NCBI RefSeq assembly: GCF_009674485.1
Contig: NZ_WKJJ01000001.1
Coordinates: 46,168-110,167 of the forward strand
Direction: 5' to 3'
Length of the DNA stretch: 64,000 nucleotides
Source: Pseudoduganella rivuli
GTDB taxonomy: Bacteria > Pseudomonadota > Gammaproteobacteria > Burkholderiales > Burkholderiaceae_D
Program-made: the position numbers and the translations under genes
In this document: piece after piece, positions 24,968-34,569 of the stretch
Layout: every line of letters begins with the position of its first letter
Position numbering within the stretch: position 1 is the first letter of the stretch
The notes under the pieces: generated by a model
Seen by the model: only the letters and a program-made list of their open reading frames with translations
Databases searched by the model: none
What the model was told of the DNA's origin: nothing

Positions 24968-25918
24968 ATGAACAAATTGCAGGCCATGGAAGTCTTTGTG
25001 CAAGTGGTGGACGCGGGCGGCTTCACGCGCGCTGCGGAAAACATGCAATTGCCGAAAGCCACCGTTTCCAACCTGATCCAGTCGCTGGAAACCGCGCTGG
25101 CGGTCAAATTGCTGCATCGCACCACCCGCCAAATCAGCGTGACGGCGGACGGCGCCGCTTACTATGAACGGTGCCTGCGCATCCTTGCCGACGTGCGGGA
25201 AGCGGAAGAATCACTGTCGCGGACCAAGCTCAGTCCGTCCGGCCGCCTGCGCGTGGACGCGCCCAGCGCGCTGGCGCGCGACATGCTGATTCCCGCCCTG
25301 CCCGACTTCTTTGTGCGCTACCCGGACATTACACTGGAGCTCGGTTGTTCCGACCGCCCTGTCGACCTGATCGAAGAAGGCGTCGATTGCGCCGTGCGCG
25401 GCGGCGCGCTGGGCGACTCCACCCTGATCGCGCGCCGCATCGGCGCGCTCAATTTCACCACCTGCGCCGCGCCGTCGTACCTGGCCCGCTATGGCGTGCC
25501 GGAGCACCCGCGCGACCTGGTGCGCCACGTGTGCGTGAATTATTTTTCAGCCAAGACCGGCAAGATTTATGACTGGGACTTTACGCGCGACGGCGAACGC
25601 GTGCAGTTGCCGCTGCCCAGCCTGGTCGCGCTGAACGATTCCAATGCATACATCGCGGCGGGCCTGGCGGGGCTGGGCGTGGTGCAGATGTCGACCTTCG
25701 CGCTGGACGATTACCTGGCCGACGGCCGCATGGTGCAGATCCTGCAGGACTGGACCACGGACCCGGTCCCGATCCACGTGGTGTACCCGCAAAACCGCCA
25801 CCTGTCCGCCAAGGTGCGCGTGTTCGTCGAATGGGTCGCCGACTTGTTTGCCAACCATCCGGGGATGCAGGTGGTGACGCCACCCGCCCCGGCTCTTCAA
25901 GCTGAGGCCGCCGTATGA
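24968..25918 (+). CDS. LysR-family transcriptional regulator
   Basis: 316 residues. The N-terminal winged helix-turn-helix is clear (MNKLQAMEVFVQVVDAGGFT; KATVSNLIQSLETALAVKLL; RTTRQISVT). The C-terminal PBP-like effector domain resembles the group with SGRLRVDAPSALARD and VDCAVRGG. Its ATG has no strong ribosome site. Its stop overlaps the dehydrogenase ATG by 4 bases, so the two are co-translated. It may also act on the divergent pair at 23691-24793. The effector is unknown. Confidence 0.92.
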   Translation: MNKLQAMEVFVQVVDAGGFTRAAENMQLPKATVSNLIQSLETALAVKLLHRTTRQISVTADGAAYYERCLRILADVREAEESLSRTKLSPSGRLRVDAPSALARDMLIPALPDFFVRYPDITLELGCSDRPVDLIEEGVDCAVRGGALGDSTLIARRIGALNFTTCAAPSYLARYGVPEHPRDLVRHVCVNYFSAKTGKIYDWDFTRDGERVQLPLPSLVALNDSNAYIAAGLAGLGVVQMSTFALDDYLADGRMVQILQDWTTDPVPIHVVYPQNRHLSAKVRVFVEWVADLFANHPGMQVVTPPAPALQAEAAV

Positions 25919-26865
25919 CCCACAATATTGTTTTCCTGGACCGCGACAGCGTGATTGCCAATGTGCGCCGGCCCTCCTTTGCCCACACGTGGACCGAATA
26001 TGCGGCCAGCACGGCCTCCGAAGCGGTGCCGCGCCTGCACGGCGCCACCATCGCCATCACCAATAAAGTGCCGCTGCGCGCCGACGCGCTGGCGCAATTG
26101 CCGGATTTGCAGATGATCGCCGTGGCCGCCACGGGGACCGATATCCTGGACCTGGCCGCGTGCCGCGCACGGGGCCTCATCGTGTCGAACATCCGCAATT
26201 ACGCGTATGCCGCCGTGCCGGAACACACGTTTGCACTGATCCTGGCCCTGCGCCGCAACCTGATTGCGTACCGGCTCGACGTGGAAGCGGGACGCTGGCA
26301 GCAATCGGAGCGGTTCTGCCTGTTCAACCACCCGATCCTGGACTTGCACGGCAGCCGCCTGGGCTTGTTCGGCTATGGCGCACTGGGCAAGGCCGTGGCC
26401 CGGATCGCGCGGGGCTTCGGCATGGAAGTCGTCGTGCATACGCGCACACCGGCGGACGATCCCGATGTGCGCAACGTGTCGTGGGATGAATTGCTGCAAA
26501 CATCCGATGTCCTGAGCCTGCATGCGCCACTGAATGACCAGACCCGCCATTGCATCGGTGCGGACGAACTGGCCCGCATGAAGCGCTCCGCCCTGCTGAT
26601 CAACACGGCGCGCGGCGGACTGGTCGATGAAGCGGCGCTGGCGCTGGCGTTGCAGACAGGCGTGATTGCCGGCGCGGGGTTCGACGTGCTGTCGCAGGAA
26701 CCACCGCCGCCCGACAATGTGCTGTTGAACTTGCGGCGGCCGAACTTCATCCTGACGCCGCATAACGCGTGGGCCAGCACGCAAGCCATGCAAGGGTTGG
26801 CGGACCAGCTGATCGACAACATCGAAGCGTTTGCCGCCAATAAACCGGTGAATATGGTGGGATAG
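25915..26865 (+). CDS. D-2-hydroxyacid dehydrogenase (glycerate/hydroxypyruvate type)
   Basis: 316 residues. Rossmann motif GLFGYGALGKAVARIARGFG. The catalytic Arg is in INTARGGLVDEAAL, the Glu in FDVLSQEPPP, and the His in TPHNAWAS, so all three catalytic residues are kept. Overall layout fits HprA-like enzymes, which reduce hydroxypyruvate or glyoxylate with NAD(P)H. The residue after the Rossmann strand (VVHTRT) is not an acidic one, which favours NADPH. It is coupled to the LysR gene by a 4-base overlap. Confidence 0.9.
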   Translation: MTHNIVFLDRDSVIANVRRPSFAHTWTEYAASTASEAVPRLHGATIAITNKVPLRADALAQLPDLQMIAVAATGTDILDLAACRARGLIVSNIRNYAYAAVPEHTFALILALRRNLIAYRLDVEAGRWQQSERFCLFNHPILDLHGSRLGLFGYGALGKAVARIARGFGMEVVVHTRTPADDPDVRNVSWDELLQTSDVLSLHAPLNDQTRHCIGADELARMKRSALLINTARGGLVDEAALALALQTGVIAGAGFDVLSQEPPPPDNVLLNLRRPNFILTPHNAWASTQAMQGLADQLIDNIEAFAANKPVNMVG

Positions 26866-26870
26866 AAACA

Positions 26871-26900
26871 AAAAAGCCAGATCCGCAGATCTGGCTTTTT
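26871..26900. terminator. Bidirectional intrinsic terminator shared by dehydrogenase and tRNA array
   Basis: The perfect 13-bp stem AAAAAGCCAGATC (26871-26883) with GATCTGGCTTTTT (26888-26900) closes a CGCA loop. It carries T-runs in both directions, so it ends the plus-strand dehydrogenase transcript and the minus-strand tRNA transcript. Confidence 0.95.
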
Positions 26901-26909
26901 CATGAATTC

Positions 26910-26986
26910 TGGTGCGGCTGGCAGGAATCGAACCCACGACCCCTTGGTTCGTAGCCAAGTACTCTATCCAGCTGAGCTACAGCCGC
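26910..26986 (-). tRNA. tRNA-Arg(ACG), copy 4 in transcription order
   Basis: 77 bases with encoded CCA. The acceptor stem is GCGGCTG/CAGCCGC, and the anticodon loop CTACGAA is closed by CTTGG/CCAAG, giving anticodon ACG. The T-arm has TTCGATT. The sequence is identical to the three copies upstream. It reads CGN codons, with A34 normally edited to inosine. Confidence 0.97.
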
Positions 26987-27014
26987 AATTTTTACTGCAT
27001 TGTTTGATTGGAAG

Positions 27015-27091
27015 TGGTGCGGCTGGCAGGAATCGAACCCACGACCCCTTGGTTCGTAGCCAAGTACTCTATCCAGCTGAGCTACAGCCGC
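27015..27091 (-). tRNA. tRNA-Arg(ACG), copy 3
   Basis: Identical to the copy at 26910-26986, with the same acceptor stem, anticodon ACG and encoded CCA. It is separated from that copy by 28 bases. Confidence 0.97.
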
Positions 27092-27120
27092 ATCTTCTCA
27101 ATCTCACTACATGTCATAAC

Positions 27121-27197
27121 TGGTGCGGCTGGCAGGAATCGAACCCACGACCCCTTGGTTCGTAGCCAAGTACTCTATCCAGCTGAGCTACAGCCGC
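27121..27197 (-). tRNA. tRNA-Arg(ACG), copy 2
   Basis: Identical sequence with anticodon ACG and encoded CCA. Spacer to the next copy is 29 bases. Confidence 0.97.
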
Positions 27198-27276
27198 ATT
27201 GTTATCACATGTTTACTACCACTCCTGATTACGATTTCAAGAGCTTTCACTACCTTTACTACTGTATCGTAAAAAC

Positions 27277-27353
27277 TGGTGCGGCTGGCAGGAATCGAAC
27301 CCACGACCCCTTGGTTCGTAGCCAAGTACTCTATCCAGCTGAGCTACAGCCGC
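27277..27353 (-). tRNA. tRNA-Arg(ACG), copy 1 (promoter-proximal)
   Basis: Identical sequence with anticodon ACG and encoded CCA. It is separated from copy 2 by a longer 79-base spacer. The promoter lies about 110 bases upstream. Confidence 0.97.
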
Positions 27354-27462
27354 ATTGTTTTTACTATTTTACTGCTTAGTTACTGCTAAACATCAAACGT
27401 TAAGACACGGAATCTTGCGTTTTCTGCTTTCCTTATTTGGCTGTGCCGTCGAAGGAAGCAAG

Positions 27463-27491
27463 ATTATAGGGAAGACTTTTTGCCTTGTCCA
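27463..27491 (-). promoter_or_regulatory. Sigma-70 promoter of the tRNA-Arg array
   Basis: On the minus strand TGGACA (27491-27486, 5 of 6 to consensus) and a perfect TATAAT (27468-27463) are separated by 17 bases. It lies about 110 bases upstream of the first tRNA and is the only good promoter in the gap. Confidence 0.75.
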
Positions 27492-27684
27492 GAGGGAAAT
27501 CGTGAAATTATTCTCAAGAGTAATCAAACGGCACTATGGTCAAAAATTCCATTCAGGAAAATGATAGCGCTCATCACCAATCAAAATTGGATTCCGTGCG
27601 GAAATACAGGCATCATTCACTTGTCTCCTCTATTCTCCTCCTCGGAAATAGATTCAGCCCGCTCGATGAAGCGGGTTTTTTTTT
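27485..27684 (+). ncRNA. Candidate small RNA with anti-Shine-Dalgarno stretch and terminator
   Basis: An intrinsic terminator (CCCGCT 27658-27663, loop CGATGA, AGCGGG 27670-27675, then nine T) points right and has no plus-strand gene upstream of it. Just before it lies an unstructured pyrimidine tract (about 27621-27642, with CTCCTCTATTCTCCTCC) able to pair with ribosome-binding sites. A possible promoter is TTGTCC (27485-27490), an 18-base spacer and TATTCT (27509-27514). Short open frames here have no coding look. The 3' hairpin-plus-anti-SD layout is that of trans-acting sRNAs. The 5' end is unsure. Apart from this and the tRNA promoter, the 27354-27735 gap shows nothing else. Confidence 0.45.
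27658..27684 (+). terminator. Orphan rho-independent terminator
   Basis: A 6-bp stem CCCGCT/AGCGGG with a CGATGA loop is followed directly by nine T. It faces right, 51 bases before the next gene, and no coding sequence lies upstream on that strand. Confidence 0.85.
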
Positions 27685-27735
27685 GGCCGTTTGGTGTAGG
27701 ATGTCATCAACCTTGATGTTTTTGACAATAAGCAA

Positions 27736-28113
27736 ATGATATTGCCACAGAGCTCCGACGCCTCTCTTGCCACGGGCCCGCGCATTATGGTGGTGGAAGA
27801 TAATCCGGATTCGCTGTATCTCGCGGCGGAAATCCTGCGCACGCTGGGTTATGCCGTCGATACCGCGGAAAGCGGCGAGCAGGCGTTGCACCAATTAACT
27901 GCACAGCCTTGCGACATCTTGTTTACCGATGTCAGCCTGCCTGGCATGTCCGGCATCGACCTGGCCCGCGCGGTCCACGCGCAATTTCCGTCACTTCGTA
28001 TTATTTTTGCAACAGGTTATGGCGAAGCGCTGACGCGCAGCCTGGGCTTTGCCGCCACGACGATACGCAAACCTTACGATCTGGATCAATTGCTGCAAGC
28101 GCTGGCCGGCTGA
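27736..28113 (+). CDS. Single-domain response regulator
   Basis: 125 residues, a lone receiver: IMVVEDNPDS (acidic pocket), phospho-acceptor Asp in DILFTDVSLPGMSG, FATGYGE switch region and Lys in IRKPYDLDQ. No output domain. It is the first of five signalling genes reading right. The hybrid kinase gene starts 65 bases later. Such receivers often accept phosphate from the neighbouring kinase or act as a phosphate sink. It lies downstream of the orphan terminator, so it needs its own promoter, which I cannot pin down. Confidence 0.88.
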   Translation: MILPQSSDASLATGPRIMVVEDNPDSLYLAAEILRTLGYAVDTAESGEQALHQLTAQPCDILFTDVSLPGMSGIDLARAVHAQFPSLRIIFATGYGEALTRSLGFAATTIRKPYDLDQLLQALAG

Positions 28114-28178
28114 AGCACCGGTGCGGGGGGCAATCGGCAGTGCAGGATACAATTTGTCGACAGGCGGCAACAACTAAT

Positions 28179-31052
28179 ATGACCCACCCTATTGATCCCG
28201 CGATGTCCGAGCGCATGGGCGCTGTACTGGAAAGCATCACTGATGGTTTCCTGGTGCTGGCGCCCGACTGGACCATTACTTATTTCAACTCGCAGGCGGC
28301 TGAATTGTTGTCGCTGGGCACAGATGCGCCCAGCATGGTCGACAGCAACCTGTGGGACGCGCTGCCGGAACTGCGCGGCACCGTGCTGGAAGCGCAATTC
28401 CGCCGCGCGCTGGAACAGCAGCAAGCGGTCAGCTTCGAACTGTATTACCTGCCCCGCAAACTGTGGCTGGACGTGCGCGCGTGGCCATCGTCGGCCGGAC
28501 TGGCCGCCAGCGTGCAGAACATCAGCAAGCGCAAGACGGAAGAACGTACGCTGCGCGAAAGCGCGAACCGCCTGCAAGTGGCGCTGGCCGCCGGCAAGAT
28601 GGGTGACTGGGTATGGGACGCCGGCACCAGCCAGGTCATCCTGGGACGCCGCGCGGCCGAACTGTTTGGCTTGGCGGGCGAATGCATGGTCAGCTGGGAT
28701 GTGCTGGCCAGCCATTTGCTCGAAGACGACCGCGAGCAGGCCACCGCCACCTTCCTGCGCGCCTTCGCGGAACGGACGGATTTCAATATCGAATGCCGCA
28801 TCGTGCGCCAGCACGGCGAACGGTGCTGGTTGTCCGTGGTGGGACATGGCAACTACGGCGACGATGGGGCGCTGCAGGGCATGACCGGCATGGTGCAGGA
28901 TATTTCCGACCGCAAGAATGCAGAAAATGCCTTGCGCCAGAGCCAGGAAGAAATGCAGGCGATGGCCAATTCCATCCCGCAACTGGCATGGATTGCCGGT
29001 TTTGACGGCGCCGTCGTCTGGTACAACGAGCGCTGGTACGAATATACGGGCCTGTCGCGCGACCAGGCGCCGGCCGGCGGCTGGGATGAAGTCTACGACG
29101 AGGAGTGCCTGCCCGCGATCCGCCAGCACTGGCAGCATTCGCTGCGCACGGGTGAACCGTTTGAAATGGAATTTCCCATCCGTGGCGCGGACGGCCAGTT
29201 CCGCTGGTTCCTGTCGCGCGCCAATCCCGTGCGCGACAGCACGGGCCGTATCACGCGCTGGTTCGGCACCAGCACCGACGTCGACCAGGTCAAGCGCGTG
29301 CAGGAAGCGCTGCGCGATGAAACCAATGTGCTGGAATTGCTGAACAATACGGGCAACGCCATCACGTCGCAGCGCGATTTGCACTCGCTGTTGCAGGAAG
29401 TCACGGATGCGTGCACGCGCATCAGCGGCGCCCGCTTCGGTGCATTCTTCTATAACACCACGTCTGCCGACGGCGACAAGATGATGCTGTATACGTTGTC
29501 CGGCCTGCCCCGCGAACGTTTTGCCCATTTCCCCCACCCGCGCGCCACGGCGATTTTCGGCCCGTCGATGCGGGGCGAAGGCGTGATTCGCATCGACGAC
29601 GTGCTGAACGATCCGCGCTATGGCCACAATGCCCCTTATGAAGGGGTGCCGCCCGGCCATCCCGTGGTGCGCAGCTACCTGGCGGTGCCCGTGATTTCCC
29701 GCAATGGCGACGTGATCGGCAGCCTGTTCTTCGGCCATCCGGAACCGGCCATGTTCGACGAGCGCACGGAGCGCATCATCAGTGGCATCGCCGCCCAGGC
29801 CGGCATCGCCATCGACAATGCGCGCCTGTATGAAGCGGCGCAAAAGGCGGCCGAGGAACGCAAGGTGCTGCTCGACAGCGAGCGCAGCGCACGGGCCGAA
29901 GCGGAACGCACCAGCCAGATGAAGGATGAATTCCTCGCCACGCTGTCGCATGAATTGCGCACGCCGCTGACGGCCATCCTGGGCTGGGCGCAGGTGCTGC
30001 GCCGCGGCAGCCGCGACGAGGCGGACTTGCACAAGGGCCTGCAAACCATCGAGCGCAATGCCCGCGCCCAGGCGCAATTGATCGAAGACTTGCTGGACAT
30101 GAGCCGCATCACGTCCGGCAAGGTGCTGCTGGACATGCAATTACTGTCGCCGCTGACCGTGATCGACGCGGCGATCGAAACCGTGCGCCCGGCGGCCGAT
30201 GCGAAATCCATCACCATCAGCCGCGACTTCAACGCCACCGGCCTGGTGGCCGCCGACCCCAGCCGCCTGCAGCAAGTGATCTGGAACCTGCTGTCGAACG
30301 CCATCAAGTTCACGCCAAAAGGCGGCACCGTCACCGTGCGGGCGCACGAGGCGGACGGCCACGTGGCCATCACCATCAGCGACACCGGCATCGGCATCCG
30401 CCCGGAATTCATCGCCCATGTCTTCGAGCGCTTCCGCCAGGCCGACTCCACCACCACGCGCCGCCACGGCGGCCTTGGGCTGGGCCTGTCGATCGTCAAG
30501 CACCTGGTGGAACAGCATGGCGGCACTGTGGCGGCCAGCAGCGCCGGCGAGAACCGGGGCGCCAGCTTCACCGTCAACCTGCCCCGCGCCAGCGGCGGCG
30601 CACCCGGCCAGCGGCAACACCGCGTGAGCGGCATGGCGCCCCTGCCGCCGGCCGCCGAACCGGAATCCGGCCTGTGCGACCTGAAAGGCATGCGGATACT
30701 GGTGGTCGATGACGAACCGGATGCGCGCGACCTGATCAAGCGCATACTTAATGATTGCAATGCGAAAGTGTCAACCGCGAACAACGCCCAGGAAGCGCTG
30801 GCGCTGGTGGAAGCCACGCATCCGCAGTTGCTGGTCAGCGACCTGGGCATGCCGGAAGTCGACGGTTTTGAATTGCTGGCCAAGGTGCGCGCGCTGGGGC
30901 CGAACCGGGGCGGCGATGTGCCGGCCATCGCGCTGACCGCGTTCGCCCGCTCGGAAGACCGCTTGAAAGCGCTGGAATCGGGCTTCCGCAATCATGTGTC
31001 CAAGCCGGTTGAGCCAACGGAATTGATAAATGCTATCGCGCTATGCTTATAA
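28179..31052 (+). CDS. Hybrid histidine kinase: three PAS, GAF, HisKA, HATPase, receiver
   Basis: 957 residues, no membrane segments. PAS 1 at about 10-125 (LESITDGFLVLAPDWTITYF), PAS 2 at about 135-260, and PAS 3 at about 265-385 (PQLAWIAGFDGAVVWYNERW). A GAF domain spans about 400-560. HisKA has its His in ATLSHELRTPLTAILG, and HATPase has NAIKFTPKGG and GLGLGLSIVK. A C-terminal receiver (about 835-957) has its Asp in LLVSDLGMPEVDG. It senses cytoplasmic signals, possibly redox or light through PAS/GAF. The start is taken at MTHPIDPAM, just before PAS 1. Confidence 0.93.
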   Translation: MTHPIDPAMSERMGAVLESITDGFLVLAPDWTITYFNSQAAELLSLGTDAPSMVDSNLWDALPELRGTVLEAQFRRALEQQQAVSFELYYLPRKLWLDVRAWPSSAGLAASVQNISKRKTEERTLRESANRLQVALAAGKMGDWVWDAGTSQVILGRRAAELFGLAGECMVSWDVLASHLLEDDREQATATFLRAFAERTDFNIECRIVRQHGERCWLSVVGHGNYGDDGALQGMTGMVQDISDRKNAENALRQSQEEMQAMANSIPQLAWIAGFDGAVVWYNERWYEYTGLSRDQAPAGGWDEVYDEECLPAIRQHWQHSLRTGEPFEMEFPIRGADGQFRWFLSRANPVRDSTGRITRWFGTSTDVDQVKRVQEALRDETNVLELLNNTGNAITSQRDLHSLLQEVTDACTRISGARFGAFFYNTTSADGDKMMLYTLSGLPRERFAHFPHPRATAIFGPSMRGEGVIRIDDVLNDPRYGHNAPYEGVPPGHPVVRSYLAVPVISRNGDVIGSLFFGHPEPAMFDERTERIISGIAAQAGIAIDNARLYEAAQKAAEERKVLLDSERSARAEAERTSQMKDEFLATLSHELRTPLTAILGWAQVLRRGSRDEADLHKGLQTIERNARAQAQLIEDLLDMSRITSGKVLLDMQLLSPLTVIDAAIETVRPAADAKSITISRDFNATGLVAADPSRLQQVIWNLLSNAIKFTPKGGTVTVRAHEADGHVAITISDTGIGIRPEFIAHVFERFRQADSTTTRRHGGLGLGLSIVKHLVEQHGGTVAASSAGENRGASFTVNLPRASGGAPGQRQHRVSGMAPLPPAAEPESGLCDLKGMRILVVDDEPDARDLIKRILNDCNAKVSTANNAQEALALVEATHPQLLVSDLGMPEVDGFELLAKVRALGPNRGGDVPAIALTAFARSEDRLKALESGFRNHVSKPVEPTELINAIALCL

Positions 31053-31272
31053 ATTTGATAAATTCTTAGCGGAAACTATGATTCCCACATGGAAAATTGC
31101 TCATTCCTACCGCAAGACGGCGTGCTGTCCTACAGGAAACTAGGAAAAGCTTTGCTAGACTAGGATTAGTAGATCTGCTCGACGTTTCCTTGCAACTTGT
31201 GGTTGCGTGCGCCACGCCAATGCGTGGCAGAATACACTTTCAAAATAAGTAACTGTTTTAACGAGACTCACT

Positions 31273-32286
31273 ATGCCCAGCCCGGACGAAATTCTGAACG
31301 CCAAGATTCTTGTGGTGGACGATTGCGCCGACAATATCGACCTCATGCTCGAAATCCTGCGCGATGCCGGCTATATGAATGTCTCGTCGACCATGTTGCC
31401 GGAACAGGTGTGCGAACTGCACCGCCTCCACTGTTATGACCTGATCTTGCTGGACCTGCAAATGCCGGAGTTGAACGGCTTCCAGGTCATGAAGGGCCTG
31501 AAGGAAATCGAGCAGGATGGCTATTTGCCCGTTCTGGCGCTGACGGCCCAGCCAAGTTTCAAGATTGCCGCGCTGGAAGCGGGCGCACGCGACTTCATCA
31601 GCAAGCCCTTCGACTTACTGGAAGTTCATAAACGCATCCACAACATGCTGGAAGTGCGCCTGCTCTACAAGGAACTGGCCCAGTACAGCAAGAAGCAGCA
31701 GGAACTGGCGCTGCACGACCCGCTGACAGGCTTGCCGAACCGGCGCCTGCTGGAAGACCGGATTGCCACCACGTTGCAGCACGCCACGCGCCATACGCGC
31801 AAAGCCGCCGTCATGTACCTGGACCTGGATGGATTCAAACCCATCAACGATACCCACGGCCACGCCACCGGCGATGAAATCCTGAAACAGGTCGCGCAGC
31901 GCCTGGTGGGTTCGTCGCGCAAGGAAGATACGGTGGCGCGCGTGGGCGGCGATGAATTCGTCATCGTGCTGGCCGAAGTGACAAACGTGGCCAGCGCGCT
32001 GGAGCCCGCGTCGAAACTCATTGAAGTGATCTCGGAACCGTACCAGGTGGGCGACCTGACGTTGAACCTGTCGACCAGTATCGGCATCGCCCTGTTCCCG
32101 GACCATGCGAACGACGTCAACCAGTTGATCCACATGGCGGACCAGGCCTTGTATGAAGCCAAGCGCAGCGGCAAGAACCGCCACTGCGTGGCCCAACTGC
32201 CGCTGGCGCCCGACGTGCTTGATGGGGCCACGCCGGCGGTTGGCGTCGGCGCGGCCCAGCAAAGCGCACAGCAAGCTACCGTATAA
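31273..32286 (+). CDS. Response regulator with GGDEF output (diguanylate cyclase)
   Basis: 337 residues: a receiver (about 10-130; VVDDCADN, Asp in LILLDLQMPELNG, Lys in ISKPFD) followed by a GGDEF domain (about 165-310). The active site RVGGDEF is canonical, with YLDLDGFKPIND for metal binding and an RKED inhibitory site five residues before it. Phosphorylation should switch on cyclic di-GMP synthesis, with product feedback through the I-site. The layout is like WspR. The preceding 220-base gap contains a short hairpin (GCCACGC/GCGTGGC) and nothing coding. Confidence 0.95.
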   Translation: MPSPDEILNAKILVVDDCADNIDLMLEILRDAGYMNVSSTMLPEQVCELHRLHCYDLILLDLQMPELNGFQVMKGLKEIEQDGYLPVLALTAQPSFKIAALEAGARDFISKPFDLLEVHKRIHNMLEVRLLYKELAQYSKKQQELALHDPLTGLPNRRLLEDRIATTLQHATRHTRKAAVMYLDLDGFKPINDTHGHATGDEILKQVAQRLVGSSRKEDTVARVGGDEFVIVLAEVTNVASALEPASKLIEVISEPYQVGDLTLNLSTSIGIALFPDHANDVNQLIHMADQALYEAKRSGKNRHCVAQLPLAPDVLDGATPAVGVGAAQQSAQQATV

Positions 32287-32287
32287 A

Positions 32288-32308
32288 GGCCGCGCAGTCC
32301 GCGCGGCC
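32288..32308. terminator. GC-rich hairpin between convergent genes
   Basis: GGCCGCGC (32288-32295) pairs perfectly with GCGCGGCC (32301-32308) around a 5-base loop, one base past the diguanylate cyclase stop. No T-run follows, so it may be a weak terminator or transcript-stabilising stem. Confidence 0.45.
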
Positions 32309-32333
32309 CGTTGCCCTGCAAGCGCCTGCCTTG

Positions 32334-32798
<465 letters not shown>

Positions 32799-32949
32799 CT
32801 ATCGCAGGTGCGCTCCCCACTGACTGTGCGCAGGCGTACACTTAGCTGTGTTCCGTTGCGTGTCGGGGTTTTTGACATGAACTTGTCACGTTGTTATGAT
32901 CAGTCAATAGTTTGTCTGGCGAAACAACGTCACCAACCACAGCTCAACC

Positions 32950-34569
32950 GTGCCTAAAATAGACAAACCAAAAATCCTGGTGGTCAACGACGATGCGAAC
33001 AGTTTGTTCGCATTGACCAGCTTGCTGGCACAGTGGTCGGATCAGGAATCCTTCGAAGTAATCGCGGCCCGGTCCGGCGAGGAAGGTTTACGCCAGGTCT
33101 TGATGCACGATTTCGCCGTGATCCTGCTGGACGTGAACATGCCCGGCATGGATGGCTTTGAGACGGCGGAAGCGATCCACCAGCGCGCGAAATCCGCCGA
33201 CATTCCCATTATCTTCATTACCGCCTTTGTCGCCGACGAGCTGGACCGGCTGAAGGCATACCAGCGCGGCGCCGTGGATTTCCTGTTCACGCCCGTCATT
33301 CCGCAAATCCTGCATGCCAAGATTTCCGTGTTCGTGGCGCTGGCCATGAAAAACGAGGAATTGAAAAAACAGGCGCGCCAGTTGAGCCAGCGCACCACGG
33401 AACTGACCGCCACCAATAAACGCTTGACGCGGGAAATCGAAGAACGGCGCGTCGTGGAACGGCAAAACCATGCGAAGGATGAATTCCTCGCCATGCTGGG
33501 CCATGAATTGCGCAATCCGCTGTCGGCCATCAGCAGCGCCGCGTCGCTGCTGGGCTTGCCCGGCGCGTCGGGCGAAAGCATGACGCGCGCCAAGCAGATC
33601 ATCCAGCGCCAGAGCCGGCACCTGGGGCGCATCGTCGACGACTTGCTGGACTTGTCGCGCGCCATGTCCGGCAAGATCCTGCTGAACCTGGCGCCGCTGA
33701 ACATGGCGGAGCTGGTCACGTCGTGCCTGAACACTTACCGCACCACGGGCCGCACGGGCGGCCACGCGGTCACCTTGGACGTGGAGCCGGGCTGGGTCAG
33801 CGGCGACACCACGCGGCTGGAACAAATCATCAGCAACCTGCTCGACAATGCATTGAAATACACGCCGCCCGGCGGCGCCATCCACATCAGTTGCGACTGC
33901 GACGACAAGGAAGTATCGGTGTCGGTTGAAGACAGCGGCGTCGGCATCAGCGCCGACCTGTTGCCACAGGTGTTCGACGTCTTTGTGCAAGGCGCCAGCA
34001 CGCTGGACAGGGCCCAGGGCGGGCTCGGCATAGGACTGGCGCTGGTGCGCCGGCTGATTGAACTGCACGGCGGCGCCATCAGCGCATGTAGCGATGGCGC
34101 CGGCGAGGGCAGCATCTTCACATTCCGGTTGCCGCGCATCGCGGCGCCGGCAGAACAGAGGTCGACGATTATGGAACCAACAGACACCAGCAAGCCTACC
34201 GTGCTGCTGATTGAAGATAACGATGACGGCCGCGAAATGATGGCGATGATGCTGTCGTGCTACGGCTTTGAAGTGCGGCACGCGGCCGATGGCTTGCAAG
34301 GGCTGGAAGCGGCGGAGCAATTCCGGCCCGACCTGGCGCTGGTCGACATCGGCCTGCCCGGCATCGACGGCTATGAAGTGGCGCGCCGCCTGCGCTCCAA
34401 TCCCGTTACGCAAGACATGAAGCTGATCGCGCTGACGGGCTATGGCCTGGCGGAAGACCAGCGCCGCGTGCTGGAGGCGGGATTCGACTTGCACCTGGTG
34501 AAACCCGTCGATATCGACAACCTGATGAAAGCCATCGGTTCGTGCGCACCGGCCACTGTCAAGACATGA
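32950..34569 (+). CDS. Receiver-histidine kinase-receiver hybrid protein
   Basis: 539 residues, GTG start. An N-terminal receiver (about 8-125; Asp in VILLDVNMPGMDG, Lys replaced in the LFTPV region), a coiled linker, a HisKA domain (His in LAMLGHELRNPLSAISS), an HATPase domain (DNALKYTPPGG; GGLGIGLALVRR), and a second receiver (about 410-535; Asp in LALVDIGLPGIDG, Lys in LVKPVD). The first receiver shows TPV where KP is normal, so its phosphorylation is doubtful. No membrane segments. The stop overlaps the next kinase gene by 4 bases. Confidence 0.92.
   Translation: MPKIDKPKILVVNDDANSLFALTSLLAQWSDQESFEVIAARSGEEGLRQVLMHDFAVILLDVNMPGMDGFETAEAIHQRAKSADIPIIFITAFVADELDRLKAYQRGAVDFLFTPVIPQILHAKISVFVALAMKNEELKKQARQLSQRTTELTATNKRLTREIEERRVVERQNHAKDEFLAMLGHELRNPLSAISSAASLLGLPGASGESMTRAKQIIQRQSRHLGRIVDDLLDLSRAMSGKILLNLAPLNMAELVTSCLNTYRTTGRTGGHAVTLDVEPGWVSGDTTRLEQIISNLLDNALKYTPPGGAIHISCDCDDKEVSVSVEDSGVGISADLLPQVFDVFVQGASTLDRAQGGLGIGLALVRRLIELHGGAISACSDGAGEGSIFTFRLPRIAAPAEQRSTIMEPTDTSKPTVLLIEDNDDGREMMAMMLSCYGFEVRHAADGLQGLEAAEQFRPDLALVDIGLPGIDGYEVARRLRSNPVTQDMKLIALTGYGLAEDQRRVLEAGFDLHLVKPVDIDNLMKAIGSCAPATVKT

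Noticed and set aside
26910..27353. CRISPR-like appearance: four identical 77-bp repeats with unique spacers
   Set aside because: Each repeat folds as a complete tRNA-Arg with encoded CCA, spacers vary from 28 to 79 bases, and no cas genes are near.
26902..27379. Short plus-strand open frames across the tRNA array
   Set aside because: They are antisense to the tRNA genes and encode the same repetitive peptide from the tRNA complement.
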